A stretch of DNA of 64,000 nucleotides from Faecalibacterium hattorii (GCF_003287455.1 NZ_PRLC01000003.1:62001-126000); one strand, 5' to 3'. Shown: positions 8,692 to 16,626, counted from the first letter of the stretch. Notes: generated from the letters alone by a model not told the origin. Numbers and translations are program-made.

Positions 8692-9321
8692 TTACCACTT
8701 GGCCTTTGTTTCGACCACACGGCCCGCAATGTGAAGATTGTTCAGGTCCTCACCCTTGATGACCATTTCCTTATAGGTGGGGTTGAAGGGCTGCAGCACG
8801 ACGCAGTTGCCCCGCTGCAAATACCGCTTGAGGGTGCCCTCCCCCTCGTCGCCGTAGATCAGCACGCCCAGATCGCCGTTTTCCAGCGTATCCTGCTTGT
8901 GCACCAGCGCCAGATCGCCGTCGTGGATGCGGGGCTCCATGCTGTCGCCGCGCACCACGAGGTAAAAGTAGTTGGACGGATCCTTGACGCGGGCATACTC
9001 CCTGCCGTAATCCTCTTCAAAGGCCAATGCGCCGTAGCCGGCCTTCACCGTGCCGATAACGGGGATCAGGCTGTACACATAGCTGCCGAAGAAGCGCTCT
9101 TCGGTCTGGCCCTCGTCGGCCGGGTCGAACAGGCCCAGCAGATAATCTGCAGTGGTGTCAAGGATCTCGGCCAGCTTCGCCACTGTGGTGGGGTCCGGCG
9201 AGCTTTTTCCGCTCTCCCACTTGCCCACTGCCTGCTGGGTAACGCCCAAAAGGGATGCAAGTTCCGCCTGACTCATATGCTTTTGCTTGCGGCATTGCCG
9301 TAACAGTTCCGGAAACGACAT
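8692..9321 (-). CDS. XRE-S24 (LexA/CI-like) transcriptional regulator
   Basis: This regulator has 209 residues. An N-terminal XRE helix-turn-helix (about 5-60; MSQAELASLLGVTQQAVGKW) is joined to a C-terminal S24 peptidase domain. The catalytic serine is in GDSMEP and the lysine in EGTLKRY, so it may inactivate itself by self-cleavage after a stress signal, as LexA and phage CI do. No phage genes lie nearby, so it looks like a chromosomal stress regulator. GAGGAG precedes the ATG and a consensus-like promoter lies 52 bp upstream. Target operators are not identified. Confidence 0.88.
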   Translation of the reverse strand: MSFPELLRQCRKQKHMSQAELASLLGVTQQAVGKWESGKSSPDPTTVAKLAEILDTTADYLLGLFDPADEGQTEERFFGSYVYSLIPVIGTVKAGYGALAFEEDYGREYARVKDPSNYFYLVVRGDSMEPRIHDGDLALVHKQDTLENGDLGVLIYGDEGEGTLKRYLQRGNCVVLQPFNPTYKEMVIKGEDLNNLHIAGRVVETKAKW

Positions 9322-9372
9322 CGTTCAACACTCCTCTGCTTTCGTCCGTTGGGTTGGTTTCTTGGTGTTTTT

Positions 9373-9401
9373 ATTATACAACAAAAGGATGTGCAAGTAA
9401 A
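9373..9401 (-). promoter_or_regulatory. Promoter of the XRE-S24 regulator
   Basis: On the minus strand, TTTACT and a perfect TATAAT are separated by 17 bp. Confidence 0.65.
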
Positions 9402-9483
9402 GAGAAATTTTCGTTTTTCTTCGAAAAAAAGTTGTCGCCTCACAAAAAGCCCCTCGTCCCATGGAGAAATTTTCAATTTAGGG

Positions 9484-9512
9484 TTGACAGCACGCCGGAA
9501 ATCTGGTAAATT
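9484..9512 (+). promoter_or_regulatory. Promoter of the tRNA-Ser pair
   Basis: A perfect TTGACA, a 17-bp spacer and TAAATT end 38 bp before the first tRNA. Confidence 0.75.
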
Positions 9513-9550
9513 AAATAGGCATTCGGTACGGCGTGTGCGAGTGCCCACGA

Positions 9551-9638
9551 GGAGAGATGTCCGAGTGGTTTAAGGAAGCAGTCTTGAAAACTGCCGTGCG
9601 GCAACGCACCGTGGGTTCGAATCCCACTCTCTCCGCCA
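9551..9638 (+). tRNA. tRNA-Ser (UGA anticodon)
   Basis: The acceptor arms are GGAGAGA / TCTCTCC with an encoded CCA end. The anticodon stem GCAGT / ACTGC encloses the loop CTTGAAA (anticodon TGA). A long variable arm and GGTTCGAATCC in the T arm are typical of a class II serine tRNA. Confidence 0.96.
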
Positions 9639-9670
9639 TTTTTTTGAATAAGTGTAACACACTTTGCTCT

Positions 9671-9764
9671 GGAGTAGTACTCAAGAGGCCGAAGAGGCGC
9701 CCCTGCTAAGGGCGTAGGTCGTCTAAACAACGGCGCGAGGGTTCAAATCCCTCCTACTCCGCCA
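9671..9764 (+). tRNA. tRNA-Ser (GCU anticodon)
   Basis: The acceptor arms GGAGTAG / CTACTCC have an encoded CCA. The anticodon stem CGCCC / GGGCG holds loop CTGCTAA (anticodon GCT). The large variable arm and GGTTCAAATCC fit serine tRNA. It is co-transcribed with the upstream tRNA-Ser. Confidence 0.96.
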
Positions 9765-9766
9765 AG

Positions 9767-9804
9767 AAAAAGCTCGATGATTCTTTGAAATCACCGGGCT
9801 TTTT
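9767..9804. terminator. Terminator shared by the tRNA-Ser pair and the TraX gene
   Basis: A roughly 16-bp stem (AAAAAGCTCG... / ...CGGGCTTTTT) with one mismatch has T runs on both strands. Confidence 0.75.
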
Positions 9805-9808
9805 CCAT

Positions 9809-10558
9809 TTATAGCACCCAATTCGTCACCACCGCCAGAATGCTCAGATGGACGGGGTAGAACCCATAAAACGCCCACTTGACCCACTGGGGGCAGCGGC
9901 CCCGCTGGCCGTTATAGAACCAGATGAGCACAAAGGCCAGCGGGGCGGTCAGCTCGAACAGCATCATCACCGCACCGATGATGCACTGGTACTTCCGGTT
10001 GTTCCGGGTCAGGTAGAGCGCCACGATGAGCGCCACGCCGATGGCTCCGTAGTCCGTTTGCAGAAGCTGGGCAAGGACGACGCAGCCCAGCGCAGCAAGG
10101 CGGCCCTTCCATGCAATGTTCCCCTCGGCGTCCTGAAACTTCTGCATCAGCGCCATGGCCAGCACGCCCAGCGCCAGCGTCCAATAGACATTCTGGTTGC
10201 CCCAGTGGAAGGGCGTCCGGAAGAAGGCCATGTCAAAGGGGACCTCGCTGAGTAGTCCAAACAGGAACAGCCGCTCCACATAACGCTTCACATCGTGGGT
10301 GTGGAGGAAGCCCTCCACCAGCAGGAAGCAGAAGATGGGGAAAGCCAGCCGCCCGATGTAGCGCAGAACACGGTCCAGCTGGAGCAGCGATGCCGCAGCG
10401 GGGTCAGTCGAAAACGTACCGGACGCGATCAGCGGCACCAGAAGCCCTGCTTCAAGGCAGGAAGCCCCGATATGGTCGATGAGCATGGTGATGCAGGCAA
10501 TGAGCTTGAGCGTGGTCCCGCTCAGGCCCTGTCGTTTCTGTACTGGAAGTGTTTCCAT
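9809..10558 (-). CDS. TraX-family membrane protein
   Basis: This is a polytopic membrane protein of 249 residues. The early motif LKLIACITMLIDHIG is the hallmark of the TraX/acyltransferase-like family named for F-pilin acetylation. About seven hydrophobic segments follow and there is no signal peptide. Chromosomal Firmicutes copies are common and their substrate is unknown, so this does not imply conjugation. GTAGGAGGG lies seven bases before the ATG. It diverges from the LysR gene across a 164-bp gap and ends in the terminator shared with the tRNAs. Confidence 0.82.
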   Translation of the reverse strand: METLPVQKRQGLSGTTLKLIACITMLIDHIGASCLEAGLLVPLIASGTFSTDPAAASLLQLDRVLRYIGRLAFPIFCFLLVEGFLHTHDVKRYVERLFLFGLLSEVPFDMAFFRTPFHWGNQNVYWTLALGVLAMALMQKFQDAEGNIAWKGRLAALGCVVLAQLLQTDYGAIGVALIVALYLTRNNRKYQCIIGAVMMLFELTAPLAFVLIWFYNGQRGRCPQWVKWAFYGFYPVHLSILAVVTNWVL

Positions 10559-10599
10559 TCAAAATCCCTCCTACTGCCCCGAAATCAGGCCGAAAATGC

Positions 10600-10628
10600 T
10601 TGACAGAACGGACGCAGAATAGTAAAAT
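10600..10628 (+). promoter_or_regulatory. Promoter of the LysR regulator
   Basis: A perfect TTGACA, a 17-bp spacer and TAAAAT lie about 95 bp before the start codon. Confidence 0.75.
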
Positions 10629-10722
10629 CAAGAAGATAATTGAACTATCTCAAACGAAAGATGAAAAAGATTCACAGAGAATGAAGCGTCTCCGAACGAG
10701 AAAACGGAAGGAGGCATGGGAT

Positions 10723-11598
10723 ATGACGCTGTTTTCCTATGAAATTTTTGACGCAGTTGCGCGGCAGGGCAGTTTCAATAAGGCCGCCCAGCAGCTGCAC
10801 CTGACCCCGTCCGCCATCAGCCACGCCATTGCGGTGATGGAGGCAGAACTCGGCTTCACCTTATTCAACCGCGGCAAAAACGGCGTCACCATGACCAGCT
10901 ACGGCTCATCCATCTACCCGTCCATCCGTGCCGTCCTGAACAGCGACGAGGCGCTGCAGCAGAGCATCGCGCGGCTGAACGGTCTGGAGAAGGGCAAGGT
11001 CAAGCTGGGCGTGTTCAACTCCGTCTGTGCCGGGTTGCTGCCGGATATCCTCAAGGGCTTTTCCGCCCAGTTCCCCCAGATCGAGATCGAGGTCTATCAG
11101 GGTACTTACGACGACGTGAAGGAGTGGCTGCGCACTGGGCAGGTGGATATGGCATTCCTGTCCAACAACTGCCGGGATGAATTCACCCTGACCGAGCTGT
11201 TCCGCGAGCCTCTGCTCTGCATCACCCCGATGGACTGGCCCGAACCGCCCCGCGGCGTGATGACGCCGGAGCTGATGAACGGCCAGAACTTTGTCGTCCA
11301 GTGGGACGCCACCGACGCCGAGATGCGCCAGTTCCTCAAGAAATACTCCATCGCCACCGAGCGCCGCTGCCACGTCATCGACGACCAGTCCAACATCGCC
11401 ATGGTGGAGGCCGGCCTCGGCATCTCCATCATGCCCCGGATGCTGCTGCGCAAGTGCACTGCCGCCGTCAAGATCTACCCCATCCAGCCGGAGGAAGACC
11501 GCGTGGTCGGCTTGGCTGTCCAGCGCCCCACCGCGATGGCACCGGCTGTGGAGCAGATGTTCCACCACATTGTCGAGTATTGTCAGAACCTCGACTGA
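10723..11598 (+). CDS. LysR family transcriptional regulator
   Basis: This is a 291-residue LysR-type regulator. The winged helix-turn-helix is at about residues 4-62 (GSFNKAAQQLHLTPSAISH), followed by a periplasmic-binding-like effector domain (about 88-285). I chose MTLFSYEIFD because AAGGAGG lies nine bases upstream; the longer frame has no comparable site. LysR proteins often control a divergent neighbour, here the TraX gene, but that is only positional inference. A leader of about 90 bp separates the promoter from the start, and a terminator follows. Confidence 0.87.
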   Translation: MTLFSYEIFDAVARQGSFNKAAQQLHLTPSAISHAIAVMEAELGFTLFNRGKNGVTMTSYGSSIYPSIRAVLNSDEALQQSIARLNGLEKGKVKLGVFNSVCAGLLPDILKGFSAQFPQIEIEVYQGTYDDVKEWLRTGQVDMAFLSNNCRDEFTLTELFREPLLCITPMDWPEPPRGVMTPELMNGQNFVVQWDATDAEMRQFLKKYSIATERRCHVIDDQSNIAMVEAGLGISIMPRMLLRKCTAAVKIYPIQPEEDRVVGLAVQRPTAMAPAVEQMFHHIVEYCQNLD

Positions 11599-11617
11599 AC
11601 TTTATCATAACATACTG

Positions 11618-11646
11618 AGCCGGTGTTTACAACATCGGCTTTTTTC
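11618..11646 (+). terminator. Terminator of the LysR gene
   Basis: The stem GCCGGTGTT / AACATCGGC with a TAC loop is followed by T6. Confidence 0.88.
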
Positions 11647-11656
11647 TTTTTGCGGA

Positions 11657-11685
11657 TTGTATCCCACCCGGAGATACGGTATACT
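11657..11685 (+). promoter_or_regulatory. Promoter of the lipase-like gene
   Basis: TTGTAT and TATACT are separated by 17 bp, 26 bp upstream of the start codon. Confidence 0.65.
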
Positions 11686-11711
11686 AAGGGTGCAATAAGG
11701 AGGGAACGACC

Positions 11712-13268
11712 ATGAAACGACGGGATTTTTGCAAAGCACTGGGGCTTTCGGCGGCGTGCGGGGCGCTCTGGCCACAGTTGAGTGTCCGCGCAGCGGCGCA
11801 GCCGGTGGGCCGCGCCGTTCCGGACGGGAACTACACCCTGCCGTTCCTCAGCATCCTGAGCAATACGGACGTCAGCCACGATTTCTATTATTCGGAGAGC
11901 TTCTTCGACCACCCCGCCACCGAGTATGACCACAAACTCGCCTTGGTGACGCTGGGTATGGTCATGGCGGCCTTCAACTCCGCCGTCAGCGCCTACCGCT
12001 ACTGGGTCAACGGCGAGGCGGGCCGGGAGCTGAATCTTGCCGCCTCCTACGAACTGCTGGGCTTTGGGGATGCGGTCTACTACAACTACGACATCGACAC
12101 CGGCAAGGCGGGGGATTTCGTCGGCTACTCGCTGGCCCGCAAGAGCTTCGACTACAACGGCCAGAAGCGCACCCTCGTGGCGCTGATGCTGCGGGGCGGC
12201 GGCTACGGCGGCGAGTGGACCAGCAACCTGCACACCGGTGCCACCAACGCCCACTACGGCTTCACCACCCCCGTGGCGGCGGTGTACGCCTCCCTGAAAG
12301 CCTACCTCGCCAAGATCGAGGCGGAGGGGGAGCCGGGCGAAGTCAAACTCTGGGTCGGCGGGTACAGCCGCGGTGCCATTGTGGCCAACATGACCGCCGC
12401 CAAAGCGCTCCGTACCCTGCCGCTGCTCCAGAAGGAGAACTGTTTTGTCTACACCTTCGCCACCCCGGCTGCGCTGACCGCCGCCGACCAGCCCGACTTG
12501 CAGCAGGACTTCGACAACAACCACGCTGCTGACGGCTCCCTGCGCACGACGTGGGCCGAGAGCAACATCTTCAACCTGATCTCCAGCGGCGATCTCGTGC
12601 CCCGCGTCCTCCCCGCCGACTGGGGCTATTACCGCAACGGCAACGACCGCTTCCTGCCCGCTTCCAAAAACAAGGACGAGCTGGCCGGCCTTGACGCGCT
12701 GGGCGCGTCCTACGGGCCGGTGCCGCTCCAGATCAGCGAGCTTGCCACCGCCGAGGACACCAGCGCCGTCATCGCGGCGGTGGAGAAGTTCTGCGGCACC
12801 AAGGAGAACTTCCACGAGAAATACGAAGCCGCCCTGATGGACATGGTGCAGTGCGCCTTTATCCGCACCGAGGACGAGGTGCTGGCCGGGAAGATCCTCT
12901 CGGACGAGGAGATCATCACCCGGCTGGAGAGCCTGTCCAATATGCACCAGTTTGACTTCTGGCGGATCACCACCTGCGTCTTCGCGGCGTCCAAGATGAG
13001 CCGCCCCATTTTGGAGCGGTTCGGCCAGAACGTGCCGCTGATGGCCCAGCAGATCATCATCCCGGTGCTGGCAGTCGGCCTGTGCTACGACATCGAGACC
13101 GACATCGTTAAGGTAGTGGCCCAGTACATCGTGAAGCTCGTCTCCATGCGGGGCGAGCTGGACAGCGTCCTCCGCGCCGCCTACTGCCACGAGGGCGAGA
13201 ACTACTTGGCTCTGATGGAATATTACGCGCCGGAGGAGCACGGCATGGAGCCCTTCACCCGGACCTGA
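11712..13268 (+). CDS. Exported lipase-like alpha/beta hydrolase
   Basis: This is a probable secreted serine hydrolase of 518 residues. The N-terminus (MKRRDFCKALGLS, ending near AAA-QP at about 31) is a signal peptide with a twin-arginine-like RRDF. The nucleophile elbow is GGYSRGA (near residue 218), matching GxSxG of class 3 lipase-like folds. The following FATPAAL and later acidic and His-containing blocks fit the rest of such a fold, but I cannot place the Asp and His with certainty. The substrate is unknown. It has its own promoter, and an interspersed repeat serves as terminator. Confidence 0.72.
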   Translation: MKRRDFCKALGLSAACGALWPQLSVRAAAQPVGRAVPDGNYTLPFLSILSNTDVSHDFYYSESFFDHPATEYDHKLALVTLGMVMAAFNSAVSAYRYWVNGEAGRELNLAASYELLGFGDAVYYNYDIDTGKAGDFVGYSLARKSFDYNGQKRTLVALMLRGGGYGGEWTSNLHTGATNAHYGFTTPVAAVYASLKAYLAKIEAEGEPGEVKLWVGGYSRGAIVANMTAAKALRTLPLLQKENCFVYTFATPAALTAADQPDLQQDFDNNHAADGSLRTTWAESNIFNLISSGDLVPRVLPADWGYYRNGNDRFLPASKNKDELAGLDALGASYGPVPLQISELATAEDTSAVIAAVEKFCGTKENFHEKYEAALMDMVQCAFIRTEDEVLAGKILSDEEIITRLESLSNMHQFDFWRITTCVFAASKMSRPILERFGQNVPLMAQQIIIPVLAVGLCYDIETDIVKVVAQYIVKLVSMRGELDSVLRAAYCHEGENYLALMEYYAPEEHGMEPFTRT

Positions 13269-13269
13269 C

Positions 13270-13434
13270 AAAAAAAGAGGCTGCTGCACAGAACTCCCTC
13301 AGTCACGGCTTCGCCGTGCCAGCTCCCTCTCGGAGGGAGCCTTGGCGTAACGGTAAGCTGTGAAAGCCTCCCTCTCAGAGGGAGGTGTCATCGCGTCAGC
13401 GATGACGGAAGGAGTTGTGCAACAGCCTCTTTTT
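13270..13434. repeat. Interspersed palindromic repeat, copy 2, acting as a bidirectional terminator
   Basis: The outer arms AAAAAGAGGCTGCTGCACA and TGTGCAACAGCCTCTTTTT would close a long hairpin with T runs at both ends, between two convergent genes. The core carries CACGGCTTCGCCGTG, GCTCCCTCTCGGAGGGAGC and ATCGCGTCAGCGAT and matches the other copies. Confidence 0.88.
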
Positions 13435-13446
13435 CGTATTCAGAAA

Positions 13447-14388
13447 TTACAGCATCTCGTGGACGGTCTTGCAGATGGTGGCTGCATCGAGACCGTACAG
13501 CTTCAGCAGATCCCACGCGGGGCCGGAGCAGCCGAACTTGTCCTGCACGCCGATGCGGCGGACGGGGGTGAGCTGCTTCTCGCTGAGCAGGGCGCAGACG
13601 GCCTCGCCCAGACCGCCGATGACGCTGTGCTCCTCGGCGGTGATGACCTTGCCGCATTCCTTGGCAGCCTTGAGGATGATCTCCTCGTCCAAGGGCTTGA
13701 TGGTGTGGATGTTGATGACGCGGGCGTGGATGCCCTCGGCGGCCAGCTGTTCGGCGGCCAGACGGGCTTCGTTGACCATCAGGCCGGTGGCGATGATGGC
13801 GATATCATCGCCCTCGGTGAGCTGCTCGCCCTTGCCGATCTCAAAGTGGTAGTTGGCTTCGTCGTGGAAAACGGGAACCGCCAGACGGCCAAACCGCAGA
13901 TAGACCGGGCCCTGCATCGCGTAAGCGGCGCGGACCGCAGCGCGGGCCTCCACGTCATCGGCGGGGCAGATGACGGTCATGCCGGGCAGACTGCGCATCA
14001 GCGCGAAGTCCTCGCAGCACTGGTGGGAAGCGCCGTCCTCGCCGACGGAGATGCCGCCGTGGGTCGCACCGATCTTGACGTTCAGGTGGGGGTAGGCGAT
14101 GGAGTTGCGGATCTGCTCAAAGGCACGGCCCGCAGCAAACATGGCAAAGCTGGAAACGAAGGGGGTAAAGCCCATGGTGGACAGGCCGGCGGCCACGCCC
14201 ATCATGTTGCCCTCGGCAATACCGCAGTCAAAGTGGCGGTCCGGGTAAGCCTTGCGGAACATGCCGGTCTTGGTGGCGGCTGCAAGGTCTGCATCCAGCA
14301 CCACGATGTCGTCGTGACCCTCGGCGGCCAGTTCCTTCAGCGTGTTGCCGTAGCTGTCACGGGTTGCGATCTTCTTCACATCTGCCAT
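13447..14388 (-). CDS. Transketolase, C-terminal subunit
   Basis: These 313 residues correspond to the pyrimidine-binding and C-terminal domains of transketolase. Visible blocks are the pyrimidine-domain GIAEGNMMGVAAGL, which holds the catalytic Glu for thiamine diphosphate, and the ATGLMVNEA / EEHSVIGGLG C-terminal domain. With the N-terminal subunit it transfers two-carbon units between sugar phosphates in the non-oxidative pentose phosphate pathway. Its ATG is one base after the stop of the upstream half, and GAGGAGG lies inside that gene's end, so the two are translated together. Split transketolases are common in Firmicutes and archaea. Confidence 0.93.
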   Translation of the reverse strand: MADVKKIATRDSYGNTLKELAAEGHDDIVVLDADLAAATKTGMFRKAYPDRHFDCGIAEGNMMGVAAGLSTMGFTPFVSSFAMFAAGRAFEQIRNSIAYPHLNVKIGATHGGISVGEDGASHQCCEDFALMRSLPGMTVICPADDVEARAAVRAAYAMQGPVYLRFGRLAVPVFHDEANYHFEIGKGEQLTEGDDIAIIATGLMVNEARLAAEQLAAEGIHARVINIHTIKPLDEEIILKAAKECGKVITAEEHSVIGGLGEAVCALLSEKQLTPVRRIGVQDKFGCSGPAWDLLKLYGLDAATICKTVHEML

Positions 14389-14389
14389 C

Positions 14390-15241
14390 TTACTTGTCCT
14401 CCTCTTCCAGCGCGGCGTAGGCTGCGTTCAGTTCCTTCATGGCGATCTCATATTCCTCGTCATTGGGACCCTTGCCGTGCCAGTCAACGGCGTTCTCCAT
14501 AAAGGAAACGCCCTTGCCCTTGAGGGTATCCATCACGATGCAGGTGGGCTTTTCGGTCTCTGCGTGGAAGGCCTTGATGGCGGCTTCGATCTGGTCGTAG
14601 TCGTGGCCGTTGATGGTGATGACGTTGAAGTTGAACGCCTTCAGTTTTTCCTCCAGCGGTGCGCTGTTCATGACCGTCTCGGTGGTGCCGTCGATCTGCA
14701 GGTGGTTGCGGTCAAGGAAGACGCAGAGGTTCGACAGGCCGTAGTGGGCGGCGAACATGAAAGCCTCCCAGCACTCGCCCTCTTCCACCTCGCCGTCGCC
14801 GACGATGGCGTAAACGCTCAGGCCCTTGCCCGCGTGCTTGGCGCCCAGCGCCATACCGGCGGCGGCGCTGATGCCCTGACCCAGACTGCCGGTGGACATA
14901 TCCACACCCGGCACGCTGTTCATGTTGGGGTGGCCCTGCAGATAGCTGCCGATCTTGCGCAGGGTCTTGAGGTCCTCCACCGGGAAGAAGCCGCGCTCAG
15001 CCAGTGCTGCGTACAGGCCGGGGGCTGCGTGGCCCTTGGAGAGCACCAGACGGTCCCGATCCGGAGCCTTCGGAGCCTTCGGATCGACGTTCATCTCCAC
15101 GAAATAGAGGTAGGACAGCACTTCCGCGATATCCAGACTGCCGCCCGGATGGCCGCACTTGGCGCTGTGAGTGCCCTCGATCACGCCCATGCGGATGTGA
15201 CAGGCGTGCTTTGCTAGGGTGAGTTTTTCTGCATTTGTCAT
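14390..15241 (-). CDS. Transketolase, N-terminal (thiamine diphosphate-binding) subunit
   Basis: These 283 residues form the diphosphate-binding half of transketolase. The GDGEVEEGECWEA segment (near residue 150), followed by LDRNHLQIDG, is the metal/thiamine diphosphate motif. HIRMGVIEGTHSAKCGHPGG near the N-terminus carries substrate- and cofactor-contacting histidines. It is the first gene of a two-gene operon with the C-terminal half. GGGAGG precedes the ATG, and a consensus-like promoter lies about 90 bp upstream. It diverges from the ECF transporter gene. Confidence 0.93.
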   Translation of the reverse strand: MTNAEKLTLAKHACHIRMGVIEGTHSAKCGHPGGSLDIAEVLSYLYFVEMNVDPKAPKAPDRDRLVLSKGHAAPGLYAALAERGFFPVEDLKTLRKIGSYLQGHPNMNSVPGVDMSTGSLGQGISAAAGMALGAKHAGKGLSVYAIVGDGEVEEGECWEAFMFAAHYGLSNLCVFLDRNHLQIDGTTETVMNSAPLEEKLKAFNFNVITINGHDYDQIEAAIKAFHAETEKPTCIVMDTLKGKGVSFMENAVDWHGKGPNDEEYEIAMKELNAAYAALEEEDK

Positions 15242-15329
15242 GATGGTCCTCCCGTATGAACCTCAGCGTTTGCATCGGAGTGTGTGCGCAGGGAGGCCGT
15301 TACGCCTCGATGCGCTATTTTTCAATTCT

Positions 15330-15358
15330 ATATTATCTATTCTGTGCAAAAACGTCAA
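15330..15358 (-). promoter_or_regulatory. Promoter of the transketolase operon
   Basis: On the minus strand, TTGACG and TAATAT are separated by 17 bp. Confidence 0.65.
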
Positions 15359-15444
15359 GGTTCTTTCGTGAAAATGTACATCACTTGGCAAAACCGCTTT
15401 CAAATTCGCCGGTTTTTGTGGAAATTGCGGCCCGTTCCTTCCCC

Positions 15445-15473
15445 TTGACATCCCCCTTACCATCTGCTATAAT
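15445..15473 (+). promoter_or_regulatory. Consensus sigma-A promoter of the ECF S-component gene
   Basis: A perfect TTGACA, a 17-bp spacer and a perfect TATAAT start a leader of about 150 nt that contains the attenuator described below. Confidence 0.88.
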
Positions 15474-15479
15474 TTTCAC

Positions 15480-15631
15480 AATTCCGGCAGGAAGCCGGGC
15501 TGAGGGGCTGAAGCCCATTTTTTCCATCGCTTTTTTGAAACAGACACCATGAAGGGGTCTGCCTTTGGCGTACCATGCCAAGGGCGGGCCTCTTTTTTGT
15601 TGTGTTCTGTCACCAGAAGGAGGAACCATTG
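15480..15631 (+). promoter_or_regulatory. Attenuator-type leader (riboswitch candidate, class unknown)
   Basis: The leader has two small hairpins: CCGGC/GCCGG at 15484-15498 and GGGCT/AGCCC at 15505-15516. The loop bases GGAA of the first could pair with TTCC near 15522-15525. Downstream, CAGACACC at 15541-15548 can pair with GGGGTCTG at 15554-15561. That competes with a 17-bp terminator stem at 15553-15593 (the right arm pairs with wobbles), which is followed by T6. The two pairings exclude each other, so the layout fits transcription attenuation of the transporter gene. I do not recognise a known aptamer consensus. Confidence 0.6.
15553..15598 (+). terminator. Conditional intrinsic terminator inside the ECF leader
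   Basis: Arms of 17 nt (AGGGGTCTGCCTTTGGC / GCCAAGGGCGGGCCTCT) close on a seven-base loop and are followed by T6, upstream of the ribosome site of the transporter gene. Confidence 0.8.
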
Positions 15632-16168
15632 ATGAAGACCAAACCCAACTCTCCCGCACGGAACATCGTGCTGGCCGCGCTGTTTCTGGCGCTGGCCTTT
15701 GTCCTACCCATGATCACCGGCCATGTGCCCCAGATCGGCAACATGCTCTGCCCCATGCACTTCCCGATGCTGCTGGCGGGCTTTGTGCTGGGCGGGCCGT
15801 GGGGCCTTGCCCTCGGCTTTATCGCGCCGCTGCTCCGCTCGGTGCTGTTCGGGATGCCCCCCCTGTACCCCATCGCCATCTCCATGGCCTTTGAGCTGGC
15901 CACCTACGGCGCCGTCAGCGGCTGGATGTACAAAAAAGTCCGGCACACTCTGCCCATGATGTATGCCGCCCTCGCCACCGCCATGGTGGCGGGCCGCCTT
16001 GTCTGGGGCGCAGTGCGGTTCGTGCTGGCGGGCCTGTCCGGCTCGGCCTTCCCCTTCTCGGCCTTCCTGTCCGGTGCGCTGCTCACCGCTGTGCCCGGCA
16101 TCATCGCCCAGCTCATCCTCATCCCGCTCATCCTGACTGCTTTGCAGAAGGCAAAGTTCATGGACTGA
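15632..16168 (+). CDS. ECF transporter S component (vitamin/cofactor uptake)
   Basis: This is a small membrane protein of 178 residues with about six hydrophobic segments. It matches the size and texture of substrate-binding S components that work with the shared EcfT-EcfA-EcfA' energizing module, which is not encoded here. Conserved-looking blocks are the helix-one end LPMITGHVPQIG, the loop PMHFPMLLAGF and LLRSVLFGMPP. The sequence resembles S components sometimes called PanT-like, but the vitamin is not proven. AGAAGGAGG precedes the chosen ATG. The attenuator leader suggests control by the transported cofactor or a derivative. Confidence 0.8.
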   Translation: MKTKPNSPARNIVLAALFLALAFVLPMITGHVPQIGNMLCPMHFPMLLAGFVLGGPWGLALGFIAPLLRSVLFGMPPLYPIAISMAFELATYGAVSGWMYKKVRHTLPMMYAALATAMVAGRLVWGAVRFVLAGLSGSAFPFSAFLSGALLTAVPGIIAQLILIPLILTALQKAKFMD

Positions 16169-16185
16169 GCCGTTTTCCCCGAAAC

Positions 16186-16231
16186 AAAAAAGGGGCCGCC
16201 GCAAGTTTTCGCTTGCAGCGGCTCCTTTTTT
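16186..16231 (+). terminator. Terminator of the ECF S-component gene
   Basis: A near-perfect stem around GCCGCCGCAAG / CTTGCAGCGGC is flanked by A6 and T6. Confidence 0.85.
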
Positions 16232-16266
16232 CTATCATCAAAGCGATTTGCTTTTTATTTGCTCAG

Positions 16267-16306
16267 AAAAATCCGTTCCACTTTCCCACAGGAACTAGGA
16301 TTTTTT
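16267..16306. terminator. Terminator of the 26-codon peptide gene
   Basis: The paired arms AAAAATCC / GGATTTTT and GTTCC / GGAAC (2-nt bulge) start three bases beyond the peptide stop codon. T runs occur on both strands. Confidence 0.75.
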
Positions 16307-16308
16307 CA

Positions 16309-16389
16309 TTAGCCAGCGTAGAAATCGATACCAGCGTTGACAGAGCAAACCTCACCGATGATCTTCGCGATGTTCTTCAGAATCTTCAT
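16309..16389 (-). CDS. Small peptide gene, 26 codons, unrecognised
   Basis: The peptide reads MKILKNIAKIIGEVC followed by SVNAGIDFYAG. Its first half is a basic amphipathic segment with Lys at 2, 5 and 9 and aliphatic residues between. Its second half has one cysteine (C15) and ends in two aromatic residues and Gly. GAAGGAG lies about eight bases before the ATG, and a terminator directly follows the stop. The strong terminator of sstT upstream isolates it from that gene, so it seems to be its own transcript. The layout recalls signalling, toxin or leader peptides, but no modifying enzyme, transporter or receptor lies beside it. No function is assigned. Confidence 0.6.
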   Translation of the reverse strand: MKILKNIAKIIGEVCSVNAGIDFYAG

Positions 16390-16626
16390 AATTTTTATCT
16401 CCTTCCCTCTTGGGATGGCCATATTATGCCATTCATTTATGAAGAAGAAGCAAATAGATTATGAATATTTCGTGAATTCAGCGTTATATTTTTGACGTTC
16501 TCGCGTCGATTGTTCAGCTCGCACAAAAGGTTTTTCCTCGTCAGCAAAGTTCTTGTATACATGAACAAGTACATGGTCATTCCATTATTCTGAGGATAAA
16601 TCGCCTTCCTGTCCGGTCTTTTTCGC

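Noticed and set aside
8692-9321. Prophage remnant around the CI-like regulator and the tRNA-Ser genes
   Set aside because: There is no integrase, structural gene or tRNA-fragment direct repeat nearby; flanking genes are ordinary chromosomal ones.
9809-10558. Conjugative element suggested by TraX
   Set aside because: TraX-family proteins are common chromosomal genes in Firmicutes, and no other transfer gene is present.
15480-15552. preQ1-III riboswitch for the ECF leader, since that class is known from Faecalibacterium
   Set aside because: The downstream protein does not carry the QueT features I know, and I could not match the leader to the preQ1-III consensus from memory, so I left the class open.
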